In this document: in pieces, positions 37,489 to 47,457 of the stretch
Position numbering within the stretch: position 1 is the stretch's first letter
Layout: each line of letters starts with the position of its first letter
Source of the DNA: Sphingomonadales bacterium
Lineage (GTDB): Bacteria > Pseudomonadota > Alphaproteobacteria > Sphingomonadales > Kordiimonadaceae
Direction: 5' to 3'
DNA length: 64,000 bases
NCBI GenBank assembly: GCA_011088215.1
Contig: JAALKD010000007.1
Location: 28,753-92,752 of the forward strand
Notes under the pieces: generated by a model
Told to the model about the DNA's origin: nothing
Seen by the model: only the letters and a program-made list of their open reading frames with translations
The model's database searches: none
Program-made: the position numbers and the translations under genes

Positions 37489-39626
37489 GCAAAATTCCCG
37501 ATTTTTCCAACTTCTCACTTGCCCCAACAAATAATGAGGCGCAGGCTGCAAGCGCTGAACCTTGGACAACGCCAGAAGGCATTGCCGTTAAATCCAGTTA
37601 CGGCCCTGAGGATATCGCAGGGTTGAAGTTTACTGGCGGTTTGCCGGGAGTAGCACCTTATTTGCGTGGCCCATATCCAACAATGTATGTGACCCGCCCC
37701 TGGACGGTTCGCCAGTATGCAGGGTTCTCTACCGCTGAAGATTCTAACGCTTTTTATCGACGTAATCTTGCAGCGGGACAAAAAGGACTATCTGTCGCCT
37801 TTGATCTTGCGACACACCGTGGTTATGACAGCGACCATCCCCGCGTTGCGGGTGATGTTGGTATGGCTGGGGTTGCCATCGACAGCATATACGATATGCG
37901 CACATTGTTTGACGGTATTCCGTTGGACCAAATGTCTGTGTCTATGACTATGAACGGCGCCGTACTGCCGATTTTGGCACTTTTTATCGCCGCCGCGGAA
38001 GAACAAGGGGTTAGTCCGGAAAAACTGTCGGGTACCATTCAGAACGACATTCTCAAGGAGTTTATGGTTCGTAATACTTATATTTACCCGCCAAAACCGT
38101 CTATGCGTATCATCTCAGACATTTTTGCATATTCGTCTCGCAACATGCCCAAATATAATAGTATTTCCATCTCCGGCTATCACATGCAGGAAGCTGGTGC
38201 GACCGCCGACCTAGAGCTTGCCTATACGCTTGCTGACGGTGTGGAATATCTGCGTGCCGGCGTTGAAGCAGGCATGGATGTGGACACATTTGCCCCGCGC
38301 CTCAGTTTCTTTTGGGCCATCGGTATGAATTATTTCATGGAAGTCGCCAAGATGCGTGCAGGGCGACTGCTATGGGCGAACTTGGTTAATCAATTCGATC
38401 CCAAATCGGATAAATCGCTGTCTTTGCGTACACACTGTCAGACCTCTGGCTGGTCGCTAACCGCGCAGGATGTTTACAACAATGTTTCGCGCACCTGTAT
38501 CGAAGCGATGGCGGCCACACACGGACACACTCAGTCATTGCACACCAATGCGCTAGATGAGGCGCTTGCACTGCCAACGGACTTTTCCGCCCGCATCGCA
38601 CGCAATACTCAGCTGTTTATTCAGCAAGAGACTGGCACTACTGACATTATCGACCCTTGGGGTGGCAGCTATTATGTGGAACGATTGACTGCCGATTTGG
38701 CCGCGAAAGCTTGGGGCCACATACAAGAAGTTGAAACCGAAGGCGGTATGGCAAAAGCCATTGAAGCAGGCATTCCCAAACTGCGTATCGAAGACGCTGC
38801 GGCGCGCACACAGGCCCGCATAGATAGTGGCAGGCAAACCGTGGTCGGCGTTAACAAATATCAGCTCGACGAAACCGAGGAAATTGATGTTCTCAAGGTT
38901 GATAACAGCGCGGTTCGGGCGTCCCAGTTGGAAAAACTGGCGCGACTACGGGCAGAACGCAGTGATACGGAAGTGAAGGCAACACTTGATGCGCTGACGA
39001 AAGCCGCCGATACTGGCACCGGCAACCTGCTGGAATTGGCGGTTAACGCGGGCCGGGCGAAAGCCACCGTTGGTGAAATATCGCTGGCACTTGAGAAAGT
39101 ATATGGCCGCCATAAAGCAGATGTTAAAGCTGTAACAGGGGTGTACAGAAACGAAGTGGGTAAATCAGATCAAATAGACAAGGTTCTTGCCATGGTGTCG
39201 ACTTTCGAGAAGAAAGACGGCAGGCGCCCACGTATCCTGATTGCAAAAATGGGTCAAGACGGTCACGATCGCGGCCAGAAGGTAGTTGCCTCTGGCTACG
39301 CCGACTTGGGTTTTGACGTGGATATTGGTCCGTTGTTTCAAACACCGGAAGAAGTTGCCCGCCAGGGCGTGGAAAACGATGTGCATGTCATCGGAGCGTC
39401 GTCGCTGGCTGCAGGCCATTTAACATTGGTACCTGCGTTGAAGGCAGCGTTGAAGAAGATTGGCCGCGAGGACATCATGGTAATCGCGGGTGGAGTTATT
39501 CCGCCACAAGACTACGAGGCGCTCTATACTGCCGGGGCAGAGGCCATTTTCCCACCAGGTACAGTGATTTCGGACGCGGCAATTGAATTGATCGAAAAAT
39601 TGAACGCTCGGTTAGGCTATGCCTAA
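37485..39626 (+). CDS. mutB: Methylmalonyl-CoA mutase, large (catalytic) subunit
   Basis: Adenosylcobalamin enzyme of propionate, odd-chain fatty acid and branched amino acid breakdown. 713 residues from GTG 37485, which overlaps the mutA stop and has GGGGGG upstream; the frame is open further upstream but reads through mutA. The cobalamin domain near the C-terminus has [12 protein letters not shown], with the axial His ligand. The substrate barrel begins at [20 protein letters not shown]. meaB overlaps its end by eight bases. Confidence 0.96.
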   Translation: MSKIPDFSNFSLAPTNNEAQAASAEPWTTPEGIAVKSSYGPEDIAGLKFTGGLPGVAPYLRGPYPTMYVTRPWTVRQYAGFSTAEDSNAFYRRNLAAGQKGLSVAFDLATHRGYDSDHPRVAGDVGMAGVAIDSIYDMRTLFDGIPLDQMSVSMTMNGAVLPILALFIAAAEEQGVSPEKLSGTIQNDILKEFMVRNTYIYPPKPSMRIISDIFAYSSRNMPKYNSISISGYHMQEAGATADLELAYTLADGVEYLRAGVEAGMDVDTFAPRLSFFWAIGMNYFMEVAKMRAGRLLWANLVNQFDPKSDKSLSLRTHCQTSGWSLTAQDVYNNVSRTCIEAMAATHGHTQSLHTNALDEALALPTDFSARIARNTQLFIQQETGTTDIIDPWGGSYYVERLTADLAAKAWGHIQEVETEGGMAKAIEAGIPKLRIEDAAARTQARIDSGRQTVVGVNKYQLDETEEIDVLKVDNSAVRASQLEKLARLRAERSDTEVKATLDALTKAADTGTGNLLELAVNAGRAKATVGEISLALEKVYGRHKADVKAVTGVYRNEVGKSDQIDKVLAMVSTFEKKDGRRPRILIAKMGQDGHDRGQKVVASGYADLGFDVDIGPLFQTPEEVARQGVENDVHVIGASSLAAGHLTLVPALKAALKKIGREDIMVIAGGVIPPQDYEALYTAGAEAIFPPGTVISDAAIELIEKLNARLGYA

Positions 39627-40626
39627 AGCCGCCGCCGGAAAAATCCTCAGTATTGATGTGCTTTTTGAGGGAGTCCGGAATTCTGACCGTGCGATGATTG
39701 GCCGTGCCATTACGCTCGTAGAGAGCCGCAACCCCGACCATCAAACCCGTGCTCAGGAACTGTTGCACAAGCTACTGCCATTTGCAGGCAACAGCCAGCG
39801 GGTTGGCATATCGGGCGTGCCGGGCGTCGGTAAATCCACCTTCATTGAAGCGTTGGGAACCAAGTTGACTAGCCAGGGTAAAAAGGTTGCTGTGCTGGCA
39901 GTGGATCCGTCCAGTAGGCGAACCGGCGGTTCAATTCTGGGTGATAAAACCCGTATGGACGAACTGTCAGCCGACTTGAACGCTTTCATTAGGCCAAGTC
40001 CCAGTGCTGGTGTTCTTGGCGGCGTCGCGCGCGCAACGCGTGAGACCATAGTGATATTAGAGGCCGCCGGGTTTGACACCGTTCTGGTGGAAACCGTGGG
40101 AACTGGCCAATCCGAGACCATGGTCGCAGACATGGTGGACTTTTTCCTCGTATTAATGTTACCCGGCGCTGGCGACGAATTGCAGGGCATAAAAAAAGGC
40201 ATTCTTGAACTGGCGGACATGGTTGCTGTCAACAAAGCTGATGTGTTTGAGCAAAAGTTAAAACAGGCAGTCAATGGATACAAATCTGCGCTACATATCA
40301 TGAGCGACGTCAGTCCCAATTGGCACCCACCAGTGATAACGTGCTCGGGGCTTACCGGACAGGGTATAGACGATTTATGGGGACGCATTGAAAAGCATCG
40401 ACGGTTAATGACGGACAACGGCGAGCGCGACACAAGACGCGAGAACCAGCGACTGACATGGCTAGCAAGCCAGCTGCAAGATCGCCTAATGGACCAGTTT
40501 TACAGTGATCCGGATTTGAAGAGCCTGCTGAACGATGTACAGGCTGAATTGCGGGCAGGCACTACCACCGTTTCAACCGGTGTAGATCGTTTGCTAAGTG
40601 CTTTTCATCGCAACAATTCAGCCTAG
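39619..40626 (+). CDS. meaB: Methylmalonyl-CoA mutase-associated GTPase MeaB
   Basis: G3E-family P-loop GTPase that loads and protects the cobalamin of the mutase. Walker [10 protein letters not shown] at residues 66-74; [10 protein letters not shown] and VNKAD are further GTPase motifs. 335 residues, including the C-terminal dimerisation arm. It overlaps mutB by eight bases, so mutA-mutB-meaB is one operon. Its stop overlaps by four bases the stop of the opposite-strand amidohydrolase. Confidence 0.95.
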   Translation: MPKAAAGKILSIDVLFEGVRNSDRAMIGRAITLVESRNPDHQTRAQELLHKLLPFAGNSQRVGISGVPGVGKSTFIEALGTKLTSQGKKVAVLAVDPSSRRTGGSILGDKTRMDELSADLNAFIRPSPSAGVLGGVARATRETIVILEAAGFDTVLVETVGTGQSETMVADMVDFFLVLMLPGAGDELQGIKKGILELADMVAVNKADVFEQKLKQAVNGYKSALHIMSDVSPNWHPPVITCSGLTGQGIDDLWGRIEKHRRLMTDNGERDTRRENQRLTWLASQLQDRLMDQFYSDPDLKSLLNDVQAELRAGTTTVSTGVDRLLSAFHRNNSA

Positions 40627-42062
40627 TTTTCCACGCGCCCTTTTGACGATTCGATTAGTTTGGCGCTGTCATAACCGATACCGTCTTTGAACACGGTAAC
40701 CACCTTGGTGATGTCACTAATATCTAGATCAGGCTTCCCGTCGATGATGATCAAATCGGCGTTTTTCCCTACAGAAACAGTTCCAATTGCCGCTTCACGC
40801 CCCATGGAAATTGCGCCGTTTAAGGTCGAAATTTTAATTGCTTCAATTGGCGTAAAGCCCGCCTCTACGAGAAGTTTCAATAATTCGTGATTTGCAAAAC
40901 CTGCAACCGTTCCACCGATTCCGGTGGTGTCAGAACCTGTGACGATAAGGCCGCCTTTATCAGCAAAAGCCTTCTCCCATGCCATTTCCTTACGGACTGC
41001 CCGCTCCCAAATATCATTATCCAGTGCACGCGCATAACCCTGAGCGTGATTGCCCAGATAATGCGCCTTTGCACCGTGACCGAGCGCGTCAATGGCCGCG
41101 GAATTAGGTGGGTTCACTGTTGCGGAAATGCGTGCCAGCACCGCCAGTGTGGAGGTGATGGCGGTTTTATTCTTGATCAACTTGTCCATAAGCGCTTGAA
41201 CTTCAGTGCTTTCTAGTTCCAGTTCCATGAAACGAGCCAATGGAAAACCGCCGCATTTGTCTTTTTCGCGGCCCTCAACAAAATCGGTAGCCAGTAGAAA
41301 GCCGTGTTCAAGGTTGTCAATACCAAGGTCAGAAGCTTCACCGTACGTGACAGAGCAAAGATGACCCGCAACTTTCAATCCGCGACTGTGTGCTTGTTCA
41401 ATCGCTGCACCGAGCACATCATTTGTCACATTCATATAGGCTTTGAAAGATGTCATGCCCTGATCGGCCCAATAGTTTACGAATGTAACCGCTTCATCAA
41501 CCGTTTCGATTTCCGGTGCTTGCAGGAACTGAGCGGGCGCCCCTTCGACAAAAGGTGCGCTGGTGTCAAAATTGGGCCCAACCAACCGGCCAGAGCCGAT
41601 GTATTGTTTCACCTTCAAGTCCGTATAGGGCTCAAAACTGCCCGCAGTGCGTGCTGTGGTAACACCTGCTGCAAGGTAAAGCCGCGGAAAAATAACGGGT
41701 TGTGTGCTTTGGATGAACCAGTCTGGATCGCTAGCATTATAGAACATATGTTCGTGAAGCATTACGAAACCCGGAAGAACAGTTTTACCCGCCAAATCGA
41801 TAATTTCGGAGTTTTTAGGTACGAGAAGTACCCCATCGGGCGCTATTGAGACTATTTTACCATCCCGAATTAGAATGCTGTGCCGCTCCACCGCGCTTAC
41901 CCCGGTACCGTCTACAATCCGTGCATTTGTCAGTAAAACTGTTTCCGTGTTAACCGAAACGAACGGCTTGGACTGTTCTGAAAAGTCGAGTGCTTGCGCG
42001 AAAGTGCTTGCCGAAAGGAATATCCCGGCAAAAGCCGCGTTCATGAAATTAATAAGTCTCAT
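40623..42062 (-). CDS. Exported amidohydrolase, imidazolonepropionase-like
   Basis: Metal-dependent hydrolase of 479 residues with a cleavable signal peptide (MNAAFAGIFLSASTFAQA). The amidohydrolase barrel shows VMLHEHMFYN (two metal His), AGHLCSVTYGEA and later GSDTTGIGG with the catalytic Asp; the C-terminal strand is typical (GTVSVGKNADLIIIDGKPD). Substrates of this group include dipeptides, lactones and organophosphates; none can be assigned. A strong inverted repeat lies 66-106 bases upstream of its start. Confidence 0.85.
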   Translation of the reverse strand: MRLINFMNAAFAGIFLSASTFAQALDFSEQSKPFVSVNTETVLLTNARIVDGTGVSAVERHSILIRDGKIVSIAPDGVLLVPKNSEIIDLAGKTVLPGFVMLHEHMFYNASDPDWFIQSTQPVIFPRLYLAAGVTTARTAGSFEPYTDLKVKQYIGSGRLVGPNFDTSAPFVEGAPAQFLQAPEIETVDEAVTFVNYWADQGMTSFKAYMNVTNDVLGAAIEQAHSRGLKVAGHLCSVTYGEASDLGIDNLEHGFLLATDFVEGREKDKCGGFPLARFMELELESTEVQALMDKLIKNKTAITSTLAVLARISATVNPPNSAAIDALGHGAKAHYLGNHAQGYARALDNDIWERAVRKEMAWEKAFADKGGLIVTGSDTTGIGGTVAGFANHELLKLLVEAGFTPIEAIKISTLNGAISMGREAAIGTVSVGKNADLIIIDGKPDLDISDITKVVTVFKDGIGYDSAKLIESSKGRVEN

Positions 42063-42127
42063 CTTGAATGCCCCGATATATTGCCGGTCCGATAACGAAC
42101 CGCGCCTGAATTCCCACCACTACGTAT

Positions 42128-42168
42128 GCTGTCTAAAGCAGATCGCTGCGTCAAGCGCAGTAGACAGC
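42128..42168. repeat. Long imperfect inverted repeat upstream of the amidohydrolase
   Basis: GCTGTCTA (42128-42135) and TAGACAGC (42161-42168) are perfect complements; inside them CTGCG (42146-42150) pairs with CGCAG (42156-42160). No T-run follows on either strand. It may be an operator or an RNA element in the leader of the minus-strand gene. Confidence 0.5.
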
Positions 42169-42241
42169 AAATCAAGTCAATGTGACCGGTAAGGCAAAGG
42201 GAAGGAATGTGGAGGCAAGCAGGTATCAGTATAACTTTGGG

Positions 42242-42975
42242 TTAGTTATTCAGGTTGGCCCACTCATAAAAACTAACTACATCACCACTCCGCTGGCAGT
42301 CAGGCGCTGCAAGTTCAACAAACAGTTTCGCGATGTCCCCTGGTGCAGGTAGATCTTCAGGGTTTTCACCAGGTGCCGCTTTGGCGCGCATGCTGGTGCG
42401 GATCGGTCCAGGATTAATAACATTAGATTTAATATTATTAATTTTATTTTCATTTGAATAAGTTAAGGCAATATTCTCAACTGCTGCCTTAGACATCATA
42501 TAGCCGCCCCAATAGGCTTTGTCCTTACCAGCACTGCCCGACGAAACAACTATCACCCGGCCAGAATCACTTTCTTTCAACAATGGATAAGAGTGCGTAT
42601 AAAGCGCCAGTTGGCAGTGACGTTAATGTCGAGAAGCTCCTGAAAGTCTTTGACACTTATGTGGCCAAGCGGTGAAAGCGGTCCCAAAATTGCGGCGTTG
42701 CCAACAAATATGTCCAACTTTCCCCAACGCTCATGAATGGTCGCACCCAGTCGGTCAATGGCAGCCCCGTCTTTCAGATCGAAGGGCACCAATGTGCAAC
42801 TTTGTCCCAACGCCCGAATTTCGTCGTCTAGGCTTTCGAGCGCCGCTTGTGAGCGGGGGCGTGCAACGGCGATGATGTCAGCACCCTCTGCAGCCATTGC
42901 AAGGGCCACAGCGCGGCCAATACCGCGAGACGCACCAGTTACTAGGGCAAGCCTGCCTTCTAATCGTTTGGTCAT
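42242..42975 (-). pseudogene. Short-chain dehydrogenase/reductase, broken by a single-base frameshift
   Basis: Two overlapping frames encode one SDR. The first part starts at ATG 42975 (GGAG seven bases upstream) and has the cofactor motif TGASRGIG and the NAAI stretch. It runs out of frame after FIRTL near 42590. The second part continues with PLLKESDSGRVIVVSSGSAG and the catalytic Tyr and Lys (YMMSKAAVE), ending at 42242. One extra base near 42586-42593 (for example TTT instead of TT) restores a continuous protein of about 244 residues. Position after purF matches the SDR gene of the radA-cvpA-purF-SDR order. It is either a real pseudogene or an assembly error; substrate unknown. Confidence 0.85.
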
Positions 42976-42988
42976 GGTGGAGCTCCGG

Positions 42989-44467
42989 TTAGGCACGCAG
43001 GGGCGTTATCATATCGAGCTGACGCGACTGTTGGTCTTCATCAGACTTGTCCGTTAAAAAAGTGGGGTAATCACCGGTGAAGCAGGCATCACAGTGAGAC
43101 GGCGCTTCGGCGTCACGCCCTTCAGGATGGTTAACCGCGCGGTACAATCCGTCAATGGACACAAACGACAGGCTGTCAGCGTTAATATGTTTCCGCATGG
43201 CTTCCAGTTCCATACGAGCCGCTAGCAGTTTTTTACGTTCCGGCGTATCAACACCGTAGAAACAGCTATGCGCGGTTGGTGGCGACGCGATCCGCATATG
43301 AACTTCGGTCGCGCCAGCTTCACGCATCATGGTCACTATTTTCATTGATGTGGTGCCGCGAACGATAGAGTCATCAACCAAAATGACACGTTTGCCTTCG
43401 ATGTTTCTGCGGTTTGCATTGAGTTTCAGCTTAACACCCAAATTACGGATTTGATCGCTGGGTTCAATGAAAGTGCGGCCTACATAATGGTTACGAATGA
43501 TGCCTAATTCGAAGGGGATACCTGATTCCTGTGCGTAGCCAATCGCAGCAGGTGTGCCCGAATCTGGTACGGGAATAACAATATCCGCTTCAACAGGATG
43601 CTCACGTGCCAACTCGGCACCGATGTTCTTACGAACTTCATAAACACTCATATTATCGGTGAAGCTGTCAGGCCGCGAAAAATATACATGCTCAAAAATG
43701 CAGGGGCGTGGTTTTTCTTCCGGAAAGGGCTTTGATGACTGCATCCCTTCTTCCGTAATCACCACCAACTCGCCGGGTTCGATATCGCGCACATAATCTG
43801 CACCGATAATATCCAGCGCGCAGGTTTCTGAACAAAGGATGTAAGATTTATCCAGTTTTCCCAATACTAGAGGGCGCACACCAAGTGGGTCGCGTACACC
43901 GATAAGGCCTTCTTTGGTCAGGGCAACAAGCGAGTAGGCCCCCTCCAGTTGTCGAAGGGTATCAATAATCCGCTCCATCAACGTGCGATAACGGCTTGTG
44001 GCGATTAGATGGATGATAACTTCTGTATCAGACGTGGACTGGAAGATAGACCCACGCTGCACCAGCGACTTACGCTTGTGGCTGGCGTTGGTCAGGTTAC
44101 CGTTGTGGGCAACTGCAAAACCACCCGACGCAAACTCGGCAAACAATGGCTGACAATTTCGCAATATTGTTTCGCCTGTAGTGGAGTAGCGTACATGTCC
44201 AATGGCGGTATGGCCGGGCAGGCTGTCTATCACGGCTTGATTGGTGAAATTGTCTGCCACATGCCCAAGCACCCGCTTGGTGTGAAATTCATCGCCGTCA
44301 AAAGCGGTAATCCCGGCAGCTTCCTGGCCCCGGTGCTGCAGGGCATGTAGGCCCAGCGCCGTGTGTGCGGTGGAGTCCTGAGTGCCAAATATACCGAAAA
44401 CACCGCATTCTTCGCGCAATTTGTCGTCGTCAAATGGATGTGAAAACGATGGAGTGGCGTCGGTCAT
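42989..44467 (-). CDS. purF: Amidophosphoribosyltransferase
   Basis: First committed step of purine synthesis: phosphoribosylamine from PRPP and glutamine. Start at ATG 44467 (AAAGGGTG upstream); the frame is open to 44539. A short propeptide precedes the nucleophile Cys21 in EECGVFG. The PRPP loop VILVDDSIVRGTT is clear. Four Cys at CIFEHVYF, SCFYG and CDACF match the [4Fe-4S]-containing, oxygen-sensitive PurF of the Bacillus type. 492 residues. SDR follows after 13 bases. Confidence 0.96.
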   Translation of the reverse strand: MTDATPSFSHPFDDDKLREECGVFGIFGTQDSTAHTALGLHALQHRGQEAAGITAFDGDEFHTKRVLGHVADNFTNQAVIDSLPGHTAIGHVRYSTTGETILRNCQPLFAEFASGGFAVAHNGNLTNASHKRKSLVQRGSIFQSTSDTEVIIHLIATSRYRTLMERIIDTLRQLEGAYSLVALTKEGLIGVRDPLGVRPLVLGKLDKSYILCSETCALDIIGADYVRDIEPGELVVITEEGMQSSKPFPEEKPRPCIFEHVYFSRPDSFTDNMSVYEVRKNIGAELAREHPVEADIVIPVPDSGTPAAIGYAQESGIPFELGIIRNHYVGRTFIEPSDQIRNLGVKLKLNANRRNIEGKRVILVDDSIVRGTTSMKIVTMMREAGATEVHMRIASPPTAHSCFYGVDTPERKKLLAARMELEAMRKHINADSLSFVSIDGLYRAVNHPEGRDAEAPSHCDACFTGDYPTFLTDKSDEDQQSRQLDMITPLRA

Positions 44468-44607
44468 GGTGTCACCCTTTAATCGTCGCGTACTACTACG
44501 GCTTGGCACAGTGCCAGCAGCCTTGCAAAACCCACTCATCCTATATCGTTATTGCGGCCTGATGCCTAGAGGCAAGATGACTTTTATATAAATTTTTATT
44601 GCGGCCC

Positions 44608-45264
44608 TTAGGTGCCGTCATCTTTCTCTACTTTTTCCAGAAGCTCGTCGAGTTTTTCGCGGTTTTCTTCCATATATTTGGCAGCTTGTTCCTCGAGTGC
44701 ATCATTGATGAACTGGCTGGGAACAGCATCAGCAGCTCGCTTTAGATATTCGTCACCGAATTCACCTGGCTCATCACCCAGCGCATCTCCAGCGATCGAA
44801 CTTAACATTTCTGCCCCCCATGCTACCAAGGGTTTGGTTTGCGCATCGGCGATCCATTTGGGTTCGTCGCCGGGCACCAATTTAACGAAGGCAAAATAAA
44901 GGGCGGATACCAACACCATACCGCGCAATAGGCCAAAAAGTGCCCCCAACGATCGGTCTAAAAATCCAACCGGGCTGTTTTTGATCGCCCCACCGATCAG
45001 GCTAGCCAACCATTTCAGCAGGATCAGGCCACCAATGAACAAACCAGCATAGGTTAGGGTATCTGCCAGCCACGAAGGCTCGATGTAAGGCCTGACATAA
45101 GGCACAATCAATTCGCCAGCGAACACAACGCCGACAATTGTCGCCACCCAGGCCAGTAGGCTGAGGGCAACTGTGGCAAACCCACGTCCAAATGCTAAAA
45201 TGACAGAAAGCCCGATCACAATCAGCACAGCAATATCAAAAGCAGTCAATGTTGTTGCATCCAT
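44608..45264 (-). CDS. cvpA: CvpA family membrane protein
   Basis: Protein of 218 residues with four membrane helices in the first 150 residues (FDIAVLIVIGLSVILAFGRG, then three more), followed by an acidic, helical cytoplasmic tail. The conserved family pattern FLDRSLGALFGLLRGMVLVSALY is present. CvpA is needed for colicin V production in E. coli and affects envelope stability; its molecular role is unknown. It lies between radA and purF, the usual order in this class. Confidence 0.9.
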   Translation of the reverse strand: MDATTLTAFDIAVLIVIGLSVILAFGRGFATVALSLLAWVATIVGVVFAGELIVPYVRPYIEPSWLADTLTYAGLFIGGLILLKWLASLIGGAIKNSPVGFLDRSLGALFGLLRGMVLVSALYFAFVKLVPGDEPKWIADAQTKPLVAWGAEMLSSIAGDALGDEPGEFGDEYLKRAADAVPSQFINDALEEQAAKYMEENREKLDELLEKVEKDDGT

Positions 45265-45304
45265 GGGGTCAAAATCCTCGACTCGTAGTCAGTTTCGCGT
45301 CGCT

Positions 45305-46669
45305 TTAAGCGTCCGGGAAAAAGTTGCTGACCAAATCACCGATTCTGGTAATGGTCTGCCGTTGCATTTCCTTGCGGCCCTGTTTTTTTCCTTTTGGCAT
45401 TATAGCACGAGAAAACCCTAATTTCGCGGCTTCTTTAAGGCGTCCATCGGTTTGCGATACACTTCTGACATCGCCTGATAAGCTAATTTCCCCGAAAACG
45501 ACGGTTTCATCGGGCAGGGCAGTTTGAGAAAGGCTGGACATCAGTGCTGCGGCTACGGCCATATCTGCCGCCGGTTCTGAAATTTTAAGACCACCCGCAA
45601 CATTAAGGTAAACATCGCAGGCAGAAAGGCCTAAGCCCGCGCGGGCGTCCAATACTGCCAGCACCATGGCTAACCGCCCGGCATCCCAACCAACAACAGC
45701 GCGGCGTGGGTTGGCGGCCGAAGATGGTGCCACTAATGCCTGAATTTCAACCAATACGGGGCGTGACCCTTCAATGCCTGCGAACACACATGAACCCGGC
45801 TCTCTGATGTTATGATCAGCCAGAAACAGTTCTGATGGGTTTGTGACTTCTTGCAGGCCAAGACCAGTCATCTCGAAGATGCCAATTTCATCGGTGCCGC
45901 CAAAACGATTCTTGACTGCCCGAAGTATGCGGAACTGATGGCCGCGATCGCCTTCAAAATACAATACGGTGTCCACCATATGCTCTAACACACGCGGTCC
46001 GGCGATTTGGCCATCTTTGGTCACGTGGCCCACCAGAATAACCACAATGCCGCGGCGTTTGGCAAAACTGATCAGTTCGTGCGCACACACCCGAACTTGG
46101 CTAACGGTGCCGGGCGCGGATTCAACATGATCAGCATATAATGTCTGGATCGAATCGATAACCACAGCCTTCGGTGCGTTGCTTTCACCCAGGGTCGTCA
46201 AAATATTGCGAAGGCTGGTTTCACAGCCTAACTTCAGCGGTGCACCTTGCAGGCCTAATCGGTTTGCCCGCATCTGAATTTGGGCGGTGGCTTCCTCGCC
46301 GGAAATATAGATGCAGTCCTCACCCTTAAGCGCCAAGGCCGCCGTTGCCTGCAGCAACAGTGTGGATTTCCCGATGCCAGGGTCACCGCCAACTAACACT
46401 GCACTTCCGGGCACAAATCCACCACCTAGCGCCCGGTCCAACTCGGAAATGCCTGACAGCGTACGAGGGGCCTCAACAATAGGTTCATTGAGGGATACCA
46501 GTGAAACCGCGCTGCCCTTCTTCTGGCTCAGCCCCTTAGGGGCGCCAGAAACTGCGGCTGTATGTTGGCTCACGGTATTCCAACCACCACAGTCATCGCA
46601 TTTTCCCTGCCAGCGGGAATAAACCGCGCCGCAGGAACCGCAGGCAAATGTTTGTTGAGGTTTTGCCAT
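45305..46669 (-). CDS. radA: DNA repair protein RadA
   Basis: RecA-like ATPase acting in recombination-intermediate branch migration. Zinc finger CGSCGAVYSRWQGKCDDC at the N-terminus; Walker A GGDPGIGKST near residue 95; the RadA-specific KNRFG motif (VKNRFGGTDE); a C-terminal Lon-like domain. 454 residues, full length. Its ATG overlaps the mlaF stop by one base (TGATG). Confidence 0.96.
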   Translation of the reverse strand: MAKPQQTFACGSCGAVYSRWQGKCDDCGGWNTVSQHTAAVSGAPKGLSQKKGSAVSLVSLNEPIVEAPRTLSGISELDRALGGGFVPGSAVLVGGDPGIGKSTLLLQATAALALKGEDCIYISGEEATAQIQMRANRLGLQGAPLKLGCETSLRNILTTLGESNAPKAVVIDSIQTLYADHVESAPGTVSQVRVCAHELISFAKRRGIVVILVGHVTKDGQIAGPRVLEHMVDTVLYFEGDRGHQFRILRAVKNRFGGTDEIGIFEMTGLGLQEVTNPSELFLADHNIREPGSCVFAGIEGSRPVLVEIQALVAPSSAANPRRAVVGWDAGRLAMVLAVLDARAGLGLSACDVYLNVAGGLKISEPAADMAVAAALMSSLSQTALPDETVVFGEISLSGDVRSVSQTDGRLKEAAKLGFSRAIMPKGKKQGRKEMQRQTITRIGDLVSNFFPDA

Positions 46670-47457
46670 CAGGGTTTCAACAACTGCATTTCGATGGGAC
46701 CTTGAGCACGGCCATGGATAAACTGGTCGACATAATCGTTGCCAGACGCGTCAATCTGGCTTTTGTCGCCTTCCCAGATAATCTTGCCCTGATACAGCAT
46801 GGCAATGCGGTCAGCGATCTTGCGTGCACTGGCCATGTCATGGGTGATAGACAGCGTTGTCGCGCCTAGATCTTGGACACATTCCACAATCAGGTCGTTG
46901 ATGACATCCGACATAATAGGGTCCAGACCTGTGGTGGGCTCATCAAAAAAGATAATTTCGGGTTCGCTGGCGATTGCGCGTGCCAACCCCACCCGCTTTT
47001 GCATACCGCCAGACAGTTCCGCCGGTGATAGATCACCCACATCTGGTGTTAAGCCAACACGTCGAAGCTTTTCAATAGCGATCTCACGGGCCTCGACTTT
47101 GTTCATGCCCTTGCCCTGTATCAGGCCAAAGGCAACGTTTTGCCAAACTGGGATGCTGTCAAACAGAGCAGCTCCCTGGAACAGCATGCCAATTTTGGCG
47201 AGAATCGGTTTTCGCTCACGGTTTGAAAGAGTTGTAATTTCGGTGCCGTCAACCTTGATGGAGCCTTGTTCAGGCTTGAGAATACCGAGAATCGATTTTA
47301 GCGCGACTGACTTTCCGGTACCTGACCCGCCAATGATCACTACAGATTCGCCTTTTTGTACCGTTAGGCTAAACCCGCTCAACACATGCTTGGGGCCAAA
47401 GGACTTATGAATATTATCCATTTGGATCATAGGGGTAATCTTTGCTTGCTCAGTCAT
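46669..47457 (-). CDS. mlaF: ABC transporter ATPase MlaF-like (phospholipid transport)
   Basis: ATPase of the MCE/Mla system that moves phospholipids between inner and outer membrane. Walker A IIGGSGTGKS, Q-loop LFQGAALF, signature LSGGMQKRVGLARA and Walker B IIFFDEPTTGLDP. 262 residues. The permease gene overlaps upstream by four bases. The MCE-domain (MlaD) partner and other mla genes are not adjacent. Toluene-resistance transporter annotations refer to the same family. Confidence 0.92.
   Translation of the reverse strand: MTEQAKITPMIQMDNIHKSFGPKHVLSGFSLTVQKGESVVIIGGSGTGKSVALKSILGILKPEQGSIKVDGTEITTLSNRERKPILAKIGMLFQGAALFDSIPVWQNVAFGLIQGKGMNKVEAREIAIEKLRRVGLTPDVGDLSPAELSGGMQKRVGLARAIASEPEIIFFDEPTTGLDPIMSDVINDLIVECVQDLGATTLSITHDMASARKIADRIAMLYQGKIIWEGDKSQIDASGNDYVDQFIHGRAQGPIEMQLLKP

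Noticed and set aside
39753..40433. 226-codon frame opposite meaB
   Set aside because: Shadow of meaB with composition typical of antisense frames.
41304..41849. 181-codon frame opposite the amidohydrolase
   Set aside because: No ribosome site, no family resemblance, lies entirely in a good gene.
46799..47410. 203-codon frame opposite mlaF
   Set aside because: Shadow of a well-supported ABC ATPase gene.
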